A DNA stretch of 64,000 nucleotides from Vibrionales bacterium SWAT-3 (GTDB lineage: Bacteria; Pseudomonadota; Gammaproteobacteria; Enterobacterales; Vibrionaceae), in contig AAZW01000006.1 in NCBI GenBank assembly GCA_000169995.1, positions 1-64,000 on the forward strand, in the 5' to 3' direction. The notes below the pieces were generated by a model that made no database searches, had not been told where the DNA came from, and saw only the letters and a program-made list of their open reading frames with translations. A program made the position numbers and the translations under genes. Shown one piece after another: positions 54,768 to 62,332 of the stretch. Position 1 is the stretch's first letter. Each line of letters begins with the position of its first letter.

Positions 54768-55655
54768 TTAGATTGCTAAGTAAGTCACTGGAATATCAGG
54801 ATTAATCGCTTCTAATGTAGATTGCGTATCCGCTAGGTGACTGATGCTACCTTCGGCGATTTCAACCAATGCTGCACTTTCAATTTGTTCAAAGTCGAAG
54901 CCTGCAAGTTTTAGTTGAATTAACGCAACTTGTAGCGGCGGAAGGCTAGGGTTGAATGCTGCGTTTTCAGCGTAAGCACCAGTAAAGATCTCACCAGTTG
55001 TTAGCTGTAGTGACACACCACTTAAATTTTTGGTGTATGGCGCATGGCTGCGGTTAAGCGCTGCTAATGCTTCAACTACAATAGGAGTCGTCTCTTCCGT
55101 CGTGTACTTATGGTCGAGTTCAGACATTAAGCCTGTTGTTACACCAAGATCAGAAGGTCCAAATGAATCAGGTAGGTATTCTTGTAGCGACATTTCATCA
55201 CGCTGCGGAAGCTGAACTTTAAGCTCTTTCGCTGTAGTCAACTCATTCATAAATTGACGACAGTGACCACAAGGGCTGAAGTTAATTGTGATGTCTGAAA
55301 TACCGCGCTCACCTTTCATCCAAGCGTGGCTGATTGCAGATTGTTCAGCGTGTACGGTTTGGCCAAGTTGTGCACCCGCGATTTCAAGGTTTGCACCAAA
55401 GTACAAAGTACCAGACAAACCACGCACGATTGCACCGACGTAAAAGTCAGATAATGGAGCGTATGAATACGCAGCAGCAAAAGGAAGAAGTGCAATACGT
55501 AGTTCGTCATCCGCTAAACCACTTGCTTGAAGCAGGCTAGAGAACTGTTCTGGAGACAATGTCGCGTCAAAGTTGTCTGCTAATACGATGTCACTTAAAA
55601 GCGCTTTCATTGATGATGGAGCACTTTCCAGCGCCAGGGTAATACGACTGTTCAT
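54768..55655 (-). CDS. cdd: Cytidine deaminase (two-domain, E. coli type)
   Basis: 295 residues, the long dimeric form. It deaminates cytidine and deoxycytidine. The active zinc site is in the first catalytic domain: [14 protein letters not shown] (His ligand and catalytic Glu) and [13 protein letters not shown] (two Cys ligands). The C-terminal domain keeps the fold ([21 protein letters not shown]) without the metal site. Possible CytR-like TTGCA/TGCAA elements are scattered in the upstream region, but none is decisive. Confidence 0.96.
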   Translation of the reverse strand: MNSRITLALESAPSSMKALLSDIVLADNFDATLSPEQFSSLLQASGLADDELRIALLPFAAAYSYAPLSDFYVGAIVRGLSGTLYFGANLEIAGAQLGQTVHAEQSAISHAWMKGERGISDITINFSPCGHCRQFMNELTTAKELKVQLPQRDEMSLQEYLPDSFGPSDLGVTTGLMSELDHKYTTEETTPIVVEALAALNRSHAPYTKNLSGVSLQLTTGEIFTGAYAENAAFNPSLPPLQVALIQLKLAGFDFEQIESAALVEIAEGSISHLADTQSTLEAINPDIPVTYLAI

Positions 55656-55862
55656 GTTGAATCCTTAATTGACCTTAGGCTTTAAGTTTATGCAATGCTC
55701 AGGAATTTTCTGTTACAAAGATCACCATTGCATTGTTGTTGTTACATTGGTTTGCATAATTAGAGTGAGGTCACACTTGAAATCGATTGCAAGGACCATT
55801 TTTACAGCTGATATCGCACTTATTGTTCAAAATCACCTGTTATTAGCTGAATAAATGGCAAT

Positions 55863-55908
55863 AAAAAGCCCAAGCAGACACTGATATCGACAGGGCTAGG
55901 CTTGGGCT
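55863..55908 (-). terminator. Rho-independent terminator of lrgB
   Basis: AGCCCAAG/CTTGGGCT (55867-55874 with 55901-55908) with a long loop; on the minus strand it is followed by UUUUUAU. It ends the sbcB-lrgA-lrgB transcript. Confidence 0.75.
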
Positions 55909-55931
55909 AAATCGGGTTGTCGGCGTCTCGG

Positions 55932-56609
55932 CTAGGAATAGAACCAGACCACCATACCAAACACGCTAGGTGCGATTATTGAGGTGATAACGCCACAAAG
56001 CACTAACGCAAGTGAACTGAAAGCCGCATCTTCTTGGTTCTTTTCAGCGCAAGTTGCCGTACCTAATGCGTGAGAAACCGTGCCCATGGTTAAACCCCTA
56101 GCAATAGGGCTCTTAATGCCAATTAGATTGTAGATAGGGTAAGCAAAAATTGCCCCGAATAAACCAACGATAAGAACCAGTATTGCAGCAATCGCCGCTT
56201 CACCACCGAGGTGGCTTGATACTTCCATCGCAATGGGGGTGGTGACTGATTTGCCCAATAGACTCGCAATCAAACTTAGGTCGGCTTTGAAAGCGACGGC
56301 AATCATTGCTGCTGTCGTCATCGACATCACACTACCCAGCGTGCATGCGAAGGTGATGATACGCCAGTTAGCTCGAATTTGAGGTAGCTGCTCATATAAC
56401 GGATAAGCTAGAGCAACAACCGCTGGCTGAAGCATGTACGTAATCCAAGTGTTGTCTGCGTAGTAAGTCTCGAAAGGGACTTTAAAGAACGTCAAAATTG
56501 GAATGATGATGCCAATGCTTATTAGCAGCGGGTTACATAGCGGGGAGTTCACTTTCTGACTTACCCAACGAGCAAACAGAAACACCACGATAGTTAATAG
56601 AATCCACAT
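55932..56609 (-). CDS. LrgB/CidB-family membrane protein
   Basis: 225 residues with about seven membrane helices. LrgB-family landmarks include NPLLISIGIIIPIL, a middle segment VVALAYPLYEQLPQIRANW, LLGKSVTTPIAMEVS and GTVSHALGTATCAEKNQEDAAFSSLALVLCG (in parts). The family is described as antiholin-like, and some members export pyruvate or glycolate. It begins two bases after the LrgA gene stop and is co-transcribed with it. Confidence 0.9.
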   Translation of the reverse strand: MWILLTIVVFLFARWVSQKVNSPLCNPLLISIGIIIPILTFFKVPFETYYADNTWITYMLQPAVVALAYPLYEQLPQIRANWRIITFACTLGSVMSMTTAAMIAVAFKADLSLIASLLGKSVTTPIAMEVSSHLGGEAAIAAILVLIVGLFGAIFAYPIYNLIGIKSPIARGLTMGTVSHALGTATCAEKNQEDAAFSSLALVLCGVITSIIAPSVFGMVVWFYS

Positions 56610-56611
56610 GG

Positions 56612-56983
56612 TTATTTACCTCTCGCCAGCAAGCGGTCTAAGAACCATGATAGAGATACCAATACGATGAGTGTGCCGCCCACTGCGCTTGCCATAATCG
56701 GCAGTGCGTTAGCGATAAGCATGTCAAAATGTTCCATAAGCCCGACACTGATCGGGACAAACAGTAAAATCATCAAACGAATAATTAGGCTGGCACCAGG
56801 TTGTACCCAGTGCGCAGGCACAATACCAATCACCATGGCAGTGAACAGAATTAACATGCCAAAAATACTGCCTGGGATTGAGGTGTCTAGGTATTGTTGT
56901 AACGCGTTGCCTGCAGTGAGAGCACCTATGATTAAGGTGAAGGAGATTAAGCAGTAAACGAGTTTGATCAATCTTTCTTTCAA
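56612..56983 (-). CDS. LrgA/CidA-family holin-like protein
   Basis: 123 residues, four predicted helices. Family features: [22 protein letters not shown] (in parts), [32 protein letters not shown] (in parts). LrgA and LrgB form a membrane complex. The gene starts 24 bp after the sbcB stop on the same strand, so it may be read with it. Confidence 0.9.
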   Translation of the reverse strand: MKERLIKLVYCLISFTLIIGALTAGNALQQYLDTSIPGSIFGMLILFTAMVIGIVPAHWVQPGASLIIRLMILLFVPISVGLMEHFDMLIANALPIMASAVGGTLIVLVSLSWFLDRLLARGK

Positions 56984-57007
56984 GGTTTTACATCTCTTGA
57001 TAATGGG

Positions 57008-58432
57008 TTAACTAGCTAGCTTTTCTACGTATTGATACACCGCTTTCAAGATGGCCATTTTCTTCTCGTCACTTTCATGTTCGTGTGCGAGGTTCTCTAG
57101 GTTGAGCATGTACTCTTCTAAGCGGCTTTCGTAAAACTCACGACAATGGTTTGCCCACTTAAGTTGCTCTGATTCATCTAGCGTCCATGGGAAGTTACGT
57201 GCGCGGTAACGGAACAACAAAGGCTTAATGCGCTCGTCACTGAAGGTGATGTCTAACACTGCTAAGTTATTTGGATCAGTCTCGCGGATGATGTTCATCG
57301 CGGTCTTATCTGCTGGAGAGAAGAAGCCATCGTAAAGTTGGGTATCTACATCGTCGCTCTTTTCGTATTCACGTTCCTGTGAATATAAGCCAATCAATTT
57401 TTCACGAATTTCTGGGTGTTCGCGTAGGATCGCTAGGTTCTTCAAACACTGTTGACGGTCAATACCAATGGTTTCTGCATTTTCAGCGGTTAACGTTTTT
57501 GCTGGCGCTAGAATAGGGCACTTGTTGAGTTGAACCAGCTTAATTGGCACTGGTAGCTCGTCTTCATTTAGGTCGCTGCGTTTGGTGTAAAGCCTTTCTC
57601 TAAGCTCATCAGCATCTAGCTCAAGCAGAGGGCTAGGATCTTTTGCCAAGTCCACCACGATAACCGCATTTTGATTGGTAGGGTGCCACGCCATAGGAAC
57701 AATCCAGCTTGTGTAATTGCAGTCACGACCAAACATGCCTGACACATGCATGAGAGGTGTCATGTTTACGATGTCGACTAATTCGTTCAACTTACGTTTG
57801 TGACGCATGTTGTAGAGATAATCAAACATCTTAGGTTGTGCGGCTTTCAGCTTTTTCGCGAGTTCAATTGTCGCAATAACATCGGCCATCGCATCATGCG
57901 CGTTTTCGTGTTCAATGCCATTTGCCACAGATAGGTGTTCCAGTTTGAAGCTCGGGAAACCTTCTTCATTCTCTGGCCAAACAATACCATCAGGACGCAG
58001 GGCATGTACGGCACGCATCACATCCAACAGATCCCAACGAGAGTTACCGTTCTGCCAGCTCCATGCATATGGATCAATGAAGTTACGGTAACAGGTGTAT
58101 CGCGTTACTTCGTCATCGAATCGAATACTGTTGTAACCAAGGCTTGTGGTGTTCGGCTTTGCAAGTTCAGCATGGATCTTCGCGATGAACTCTGGTTCCG
58201 GCAGGCCTTGAGACACGGCTTTTTGTGGAGTGATTCGAGTAATCAGTGCTGCTTCAGGTGCAGGAAGGTAATCAGCAGGAGGTTGGCAGTAGATGACCAA
58301 TGGCTCACCAATAATATTGAAATCTTGGTCGGTACGAACGCCGGCGAACTGACTTGGACGATCTTTCGCTGGGCTCACGCCCCATGTCTCGTAATCGAAA
58401 AAGAAGTAGGTTGGCTGATTATCTGAACTCAT
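57008..58432 (-). CDS. sbcB: Exodeoxyribonuclease I
   Basis: 474 residues, full length. 3'-5' single-strand DNA exonuclease of recombination and mismatch repair. DEDDh catalytic residues: FFDYETWG near the N-terminus, GYNSIRFDDEVTRYT in the middle and HENAHDAMADVIATIELA. The C-terminal SH3-like and extension domains are conserved (VNMTPLMHVSGMFG, FRYRARNFPWTL). It heads a transcript that can continue into lrgAB. Confidence 0.96.
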   Translation of the reverse strand: MSSDNQPTYFFFDYETWGVSPAKDRPSQFAGVRTDQDFNIIGEPLVIYCQPPADYLPAPEAALITRITPQKAVSQGLPEPEFIAKIHAELAKPNTTSLGYNSIRFDDEVTRYTCYRNFIDPYAWSWQNGNSRWDLLDVMRAVHALRPDGIVWPENEEGFPSFKLEHLSVANGIEHENAHDAMADVIATIELAKKLKAAQPKMFDYLYNMRHKRKLNELVDIVNMTPLMHVSGMFGRDCNYTSWIVPMAWHPTNQNAVIVVDLAKDPSPLLELDADELRERLYTKRSDLNEDELPVPIKLVQLNKCPILAPAKTLTAENAETIGIDRQQCLKNLAILREHPEIREKLIGLYSQEREYEKSDDVDTQLYDGFFSPADKTAMNIIRETDPNNLAVLDITFSDERIKPLLFRYRARNFPWTLDESEQLKWANHCREFYESRLEEYMLNLENLAHEHESDEKKMAILKAVYQYVEKLAS

Positions 58433-58603
58433 TGAATTTCCTGAACAGTCTACGGGTAACTGTGTACTGTGGCTGAAGGTTAGTTTTGTTCAGTATCTGA
58501 TAGTATGCGGTACGCGTGCAACCCAGATCACAAATAAATTGCAGGAAAGTGCTGCATTCCTATTCAATCAGACCGCTATTGGGGGAATGGAACCTTAGAT
58601 TGA

Positions 58604-58829
58604 TTATTTCTTGGCGAGATGAACCAACAAAGTGGTGCGATTAAAGCACTTGAAGCGGACACCGTTTTTTTGGGGGAAAGTCAGTTCTGGATAGCCAAAG
58701 CACTCTGAGTCTAACAATGAGTGTGTTACCGCTTGCAGCAAGCTTTCAACGTCACGAGCTTTGCTGTACTCAACGCTCCTGAGAAATAAAACCTAATAGG
58801 TCATTAGAGCAAATCACAGAATCAGTCAT
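58604..58829 (-). pseudogene. Probable small gene with a single-base frameshift
   Basis: Reading from ATG at 58829 gives MTDSVICSNDLLGFISQER and then a stop. One base out of phase, the sequence continues VEYSKARDVESLLQAVTHSL, LDSECFGYPELTFPQKNGVR and FKCFNRTTLLVHLAKK to a stop at 58604. Joined, they make a protein of about 75 residues. The second half has clear coding character. GGAGAA precedes the frame, at good distance from an in-frame TTG three codons before the ATG. The family is not recognised. The shift lies between about 58770 and 58790. A true short gene starting within the second frame is an alternative. Confidence 0.45.
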
Positions 58830-59390
58830 TAATATCAAATTATTCTCCTTTTTAGGTGTTGTTTAATAGTCTTAATCACCGTAATAAATAATGATGTTAG
58901 ATGATTTGATATGTCTTATTTTTAATACACCATTAATAGTGAGGTTAAATAATTAACCTCTGGCCGGTAATTATTTCAATTTTATTACAAGGTCAAGGTT
59001 TACCCATCACGTTTCAAATTTGAGACTTTATTGCAACATGATGATCTATATATGCCGATTTTTAGTCTGACTTCAAATTTATTTCGGCACGTATTTTTTA
59101 ATATATTCTTAAAATTTAAATGTGCTTGATTAAATAAATGGATTTATTAACTGATTAGGATGTAAAACGAGTTTTATATATTATTGGATGGAATGATCTA
59201 ATACCACTATTTTTACTAGTGTTATTTATATCAATTTGCGTGATCTTATTCTCACTGCTCTCTATTTCTTTATAAATAAGTGTCAATATATATATTTTCT
59301 AAATAGGATTGTTTTTACTTAATTGTTAACTTTGGTTGGCTGTTAGGTAACCCTAATAATAAAGTCGAATTTATATAAAGGATTAAAGAA
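58830..59390. other. Long AT-rich leader upstream of the fimbrial operon
   Basis: About 560 bp with very low GC and no coding frame, typical of H-NS-bound fimbrial promoters. A ribosome site (AAAGGATTAAAGA) directly precedes the pilin ATG. No inverted-repeat switch was seen. Confidence 0.55.
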
Positions 59391-59825
59391 ATGAACAAAG
59401 TCTTTAAGGTTGTTGCTGTCTCTGCACTTTCTATCTCTTCAGCGAACGTTTTCGCTGTGAGTGACACTTTTGATGCAACATTAGAAGTAAAACAAGCAAT
59501 TACAATGACAAAAACCAGTGATTTAGATTTCGGTATCATCACTTCAGACAACACTACTGATGTTGTTGTCGCTCAAGGTGATGCAGGAGCTGCGGCGTTT
59601 ACACTTTCGGGCGAATCTGGTGATACGGTGACAGTAAGTATTTCTGATACTAACTTAGTTAACGGTGTAAATACGATCGCTGCTGAGTTTGATTTTAACA
59701 ACGCTATAACTCTAACTGGTGGTACTGCGGATCTTAATATTGGTGGTACGGCTCGTACTTCAAGCGCAACATTAGTTGCTGGTACTTATACTGCAAATGT
59801 TGCAGTAGATGTAACTTACCAGTAA
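59391..59825 (+). CDS. DUF4402-type major pilin or fimbrial subunit
   Basis: 144 residues with a signal peptide (MNKVFKVVAVSALSISSANVFA). The mature part is a small, acidic, Ser/Thr/Gly/Ala-rich beta protein with the DUF4402 pattern: early ITMTKTSDLDFGII, then GDAGAAAFTLSGESG and the closing LVAGTYTANVAVDVTYQ, where the final strand and Tyr resemble chaperone-usher pilins. As first gene with a strong ribosome site and a hairpin after it, it is probably the major subunit. Confidence 0.82.
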   Translation: MNKVFKVVAVSALSISSANVFAVSDTFDATLEVKQAITMTKTSDLDFGIITSDNTTDVVVAQGDAGAAAFTLSGESGDTVTVSISDTNLVNGVNTIAAEFDFNNAITLTGGTADLNIGGTARTSSATLVAGTYTANVAVDVTYQ

Positions 59826-59848
59826 TTAAATGAAACTAGTCTAATATT

Positions 59849-59874
59849 GTGGCTGTTATATTGCAGCCGCTTTT
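59849..59874 (+). terminator. Intra-operon hairpin after the pilin gene
   Basis: An 8-bp stem (59849-59856 with 59863-59870, two G-U pairs) followed by TTTT sits between the first pilin gene and the next gene. It is probably a partial terminator that keeps the major subunit in excess over chaperone and usher. Confidence 0.6.
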
Positions 59875-60118
59875 ACTATGAAGTCTCTATTTAGATGTGT
59901 AATTAAGTACACGGCTTATATTGGTCTTATTTTTTATTCAAGCCCGTTCTATGCTCTGGAAATAATTCCTGAGAATATGGAAGTAAAATTTCCGGGCATG
60001 TATTTTTCTGGTTCTGGACAGAATGCCGATGCTAATCCATCGAGTAGTCAGATTTATGTGGTGCGCTTTTATGTCGAAGGTGAGCCAGGAAAAAAGATCG
60101 TGGTTTCGCTCCCATCTA

Positions 60119-60128
60119 ACCAATACCT
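60119..60128. repeat. 10-bp target-site duplication of IS copy 2
   Basis: ACCAATACCT is found immediately left (60119-60128) and right (61363-61372) of the element, a perfect duplication like that at copy 1. Confidence 0.93.
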
Positions 60129-61362
60129 AAGGGCGCGAATATACTTTGTTAATCTGATGTAAAAAGAACTTTTTCCCTGTAATCTTTATTCCATGCGGCT
60201 TGGTTCATCTTTCTTGGTACAGACAAGTTACCCTCTGATTTTCTAAATAGGTTCTGCACAAAGCGACGACAACAAGCCATATTCAACGCTGAATCCCCAG
60301 CGTAAATTCGCTGCTCGTCTTCTTTGAAAATTACGTCCAACGCCCAGTGCTGCTGATTCTCAATATGCCAATGCTTTCTTGTTGCCTTTGAGGCTAACTC
60401 TAAAGATAAATGGTCTGTGCAAATATAGTACGAGGTTTCATAACTTCCTTTCCCTTTGACACTCCTATCTCTTACCACTGCAACAATGCTTTTTACGAGA
60501 CACCACTTCTGTCTGAGTGCTTCGCTGAAGGCTGCAGGAAGCACGTAAACCTCACGAACCTCTTTTCTACCATGCCCTTTCTCTTCCGTGATGTATGATT
60601 CCTGTTTATCTTCAGGCAAAGCCCAATAGTCTTGGAATTGCACATCAATTTCTGCTAATAAACTTGGTTGATTCAGTTTAACTTGTACTAGGATATCTCC
60701 ACCTTTATCAACTACTTTATTCAGTGTTTCAACCTGACAATGCAGGGCATCAGCAGTTAATAAACATCCTTTGATATCTAAAGCGTCTAGCATGTTTCTT
60801 ATTGCTAGCAGCTCCATACCTTTGCCGTCACAAGGTTGGTGTGTGAGAGTCAAACCCTCGTCTACATCAAATGCCGAAACCATATAGAGGGGGTGCTGTT
60901 GTTTGCTTGCTTTTGCCCCTTTTAGAACCTTCCCATCAACACTGATTATAGGCTGAGCATGCTTCTCTCTGTGCAAATTGACCCAGCCCACCATAGCTTC
61001 CAATAGCGTCTCTGGCACAACGGATCTCATGATCGCAGCTATATTATGTCGAGTGGGAAGACCATTTTCGTAGGGGAAATACTCACGTAACCACTCGATA
61101 TTTCCTTCACCGAAATCCTTAATCTCTGTCCATTTATTTTGACCACAAATCATGGCTGTTATGACCACGAAAGCGACTTCCATAACAGGATAAACTTGAT
61201 TGATGTGCGAACGGGTATCTTTCACTTTTTTAAGTTGCTCAATGATAATCATGTGCGAATTTCTCATGTTTTTTTACTTCATGATCAGATCGTGATTATC
61301 TAAAAAAGTTCCCTGTAAAATAAATCCATTATTTTCAATGGTTAAAGTTCGATCCCGCCCTT
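60129..61362 (-). mobile_element. ISAs1-family insertion sequence, copy 2 (1,234 bp)
   Basis: Same ends, length and orientation as copy 1 at 3454-4687, with only a few base differences seen. It is inserted against the direction of the fimbrial operon, inside the second subunit gene, and probably has a polar effect on the chaperone and usher genes unless they have an internal promoter. Confidence 0.95.
60149..61267 (-). CDS. ISAs1-family DDE transposase (copy 2)
   Basis: 372 residues, intact. Same catalytic landmarks as the first copy (SVDGKVLKG, LTADALHCQ, HWHIENQQHWALDV, FKEDEQR). It carries Asn in RHNIAAI and Asp in VQFQDYW, where copy 1 has Ser and Tyr. The Asp at VQFQDYW looks like the ancestral state because D-Y-W is usual in related transposases, but this is a guess. 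Confidence 0.95.
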   Translation of the reverse strand: MRNSHMIIIEQLKKVKDTRSHINQVYPVMEVAFVVITAMICGQNKWTEIKDFGEGNIEWLREYFPYENGLPTRHNIAAIMRSVVPETLLEAMVGWVNLHREKHAQPIISVDGKVLKGAKASKQQHPLYMVSAFDVDEGLTLTHQPCDGKGMELLAIRNMLDALDIKGCLLTADALHCQVETLNKVVDKGGDILVQVKLNQPSLLAEIDVQFQDYWALPEDKQESYITEEKGHGRKEVREVYVLPAAFSEALRQKWCLVKSIVAVVRDRSVKGKGSYETSYYICTDHLSLELASKATRKHWHIENQQHWALDVIFKEDEQRIYAGDSALNMACCRRFVQNLFRKSEGNLSVPRKMNQAAWNKDYREKVLFTSD

Positions 61363-61567
61363 ACCAATACCTTAACCATTCCCAAAAGTCTAAGCGTCTT
61401 CGTATCAAAAAGTTTTATTTTGGCTGCGGCTTGTCGAAAAGGGGCAGAGCGAAAATTAAAGGGAATGGGAGAAGCAAACTGCTGTGTATTGGCGCAAGAG
61501 TAAAAATTGGCGCGAATCACCCAGCTGGCGTTTATACCAGTACCATTCCTTTTGAGGTTAACTATAA

Positions 61568-62278
61568 ATGAAGCTATTTATCTCATGTATTGTCGGCTTA
61601 CTTTGCACTGCACAAGCCTATGCTCAACTCCTTATCGCACCAACACGTTTCGTCTTAGATGCTGATACCTCTGTGACGGAGAAAATCGTGGTAGAAAACA
61701 ATTCAGATGAACCGATTCGATTAGAGATAAAACCTATCTATCGACCGGTAAAGGCGAGTGGACTGGTGCGTACCGATGCCAAAATTGCTGAGTCTGAAAA
61801 CATCGCTGATTGGATTAAAGTGTCACCACCGATTATTCGTGAATTGAAGCCTAACCAAAGGCGCACCGTTCGCCTGCGTATGAACGCCTTACCTGCGGAG
61901 ATGCCTGATGGTGAATACCGTGCTTATCTATGGTTCTCTCCGATAGCGAAAGCGGCCGAAGCCTCACCGCCAGACCTGTCCAGAAAGGTACGATCTAACA
62001 ATGGTTCAGCGTTCCAGCTTAACTTCCACATCAACAGTTATGTGCCGGTTTACGTACAAAAAGGTGAACAGGTCCAAGATGTTAAGTTTGAATGTGATGA
62101 ACAGAACCTCAAGATCACCAATGATGGTAAGTTTCAGTTCAGCGCCAAACTGAATGTCGACGAACACAGCGAAAAGGTGGTGTTGCTGCGTAATGCTGAA
62201 TTAACCAAATCGCTTCCAAAAGGCTCAAAGATTTCACTAGTTCAAAACGACGAGTCTTTGCACGAATGTGTTCTATAA
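61568..62278 (+). CDS. Periplasmic fimbrial chaperone (PapD-like)
   Basis: 236 residues with a signal peptide (MKLFISCIVGLLCTAQAYA). Two immunoglobulin-like domains: the first has IAPTRFVLDADTSVTEKIVV, ADWIKVSPPIIRELKPNQRR and TVRLRMNALPAEMPDGEYRAYLWF (in parts), matching the G1 donor strand and the conserved Arg/Lys anchor. Such chaperones hold pilins by donor-strand complementation and hand them to the usher. Overlaps the split pilin gene by 4 bp (ATGA). Confidence 0.88.
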   Translation: MKLFISCIVGLLCTAQAYAQLLIAPTRFVLDADTSVTEKIVVENNSDEPIRLEIKPIYRPVKASGLVRTDAKIAESENIADWIKVSPPIIRELKPNQRRTVRLRMNALPAEMPDGEYRAYLWFSPIAKAAEASPPDLSRKVRSNNGSAFQLNFHINSYVPVYVQKGEQVQDVKFECDEQNLKITNDGKFQFSAKLNVDEHSEKVVLLRNAELTKSLPKGSKISLVQNDESLHECVL

Positions 62279-62332
62279 CTTGAGCTGTATGTTGTCCGTG
62301 CTTATGCGCTCGATTGAGTGACGATAAGATCC

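Larger units (their letters stand above)
59878..61571 (+). pseudogene. Second DUF4402 fimbrial subunit gene split by ISAs1 copy 2
   Basis: The 5' part encodes a signal peptide (MKSLFRCVIKYTAYIGLIFY..YALE) and continues to LPSNQYL at the IS. The 3' part resumes NHSQKSKRLRIKKFYFG and ends GARVKIGANHPAGVYTSTIP followed by FEVNYK. Removing the IS and one 10-bp duplication joins them in frame (NQYL-NHSQ) into about 150 residues. The tail matches DUF4402 pilins (a Gly-rich strand, then PAGVYT and a final Tyr). It is longer and more basic than the first pilin, perhaps a minor or adaptor subunit. Its stop overlaps the chaperone start. Confidence 0.88.

Noticed and set aside
55656..55862. CytR/CRP-like elements upstream of cdd
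   Set aside because: Fragments such as GATTGCAAGG and GAGGTCACAC are present, but spacing does not fit a CRP site or paired CytR boxes well enough to report.
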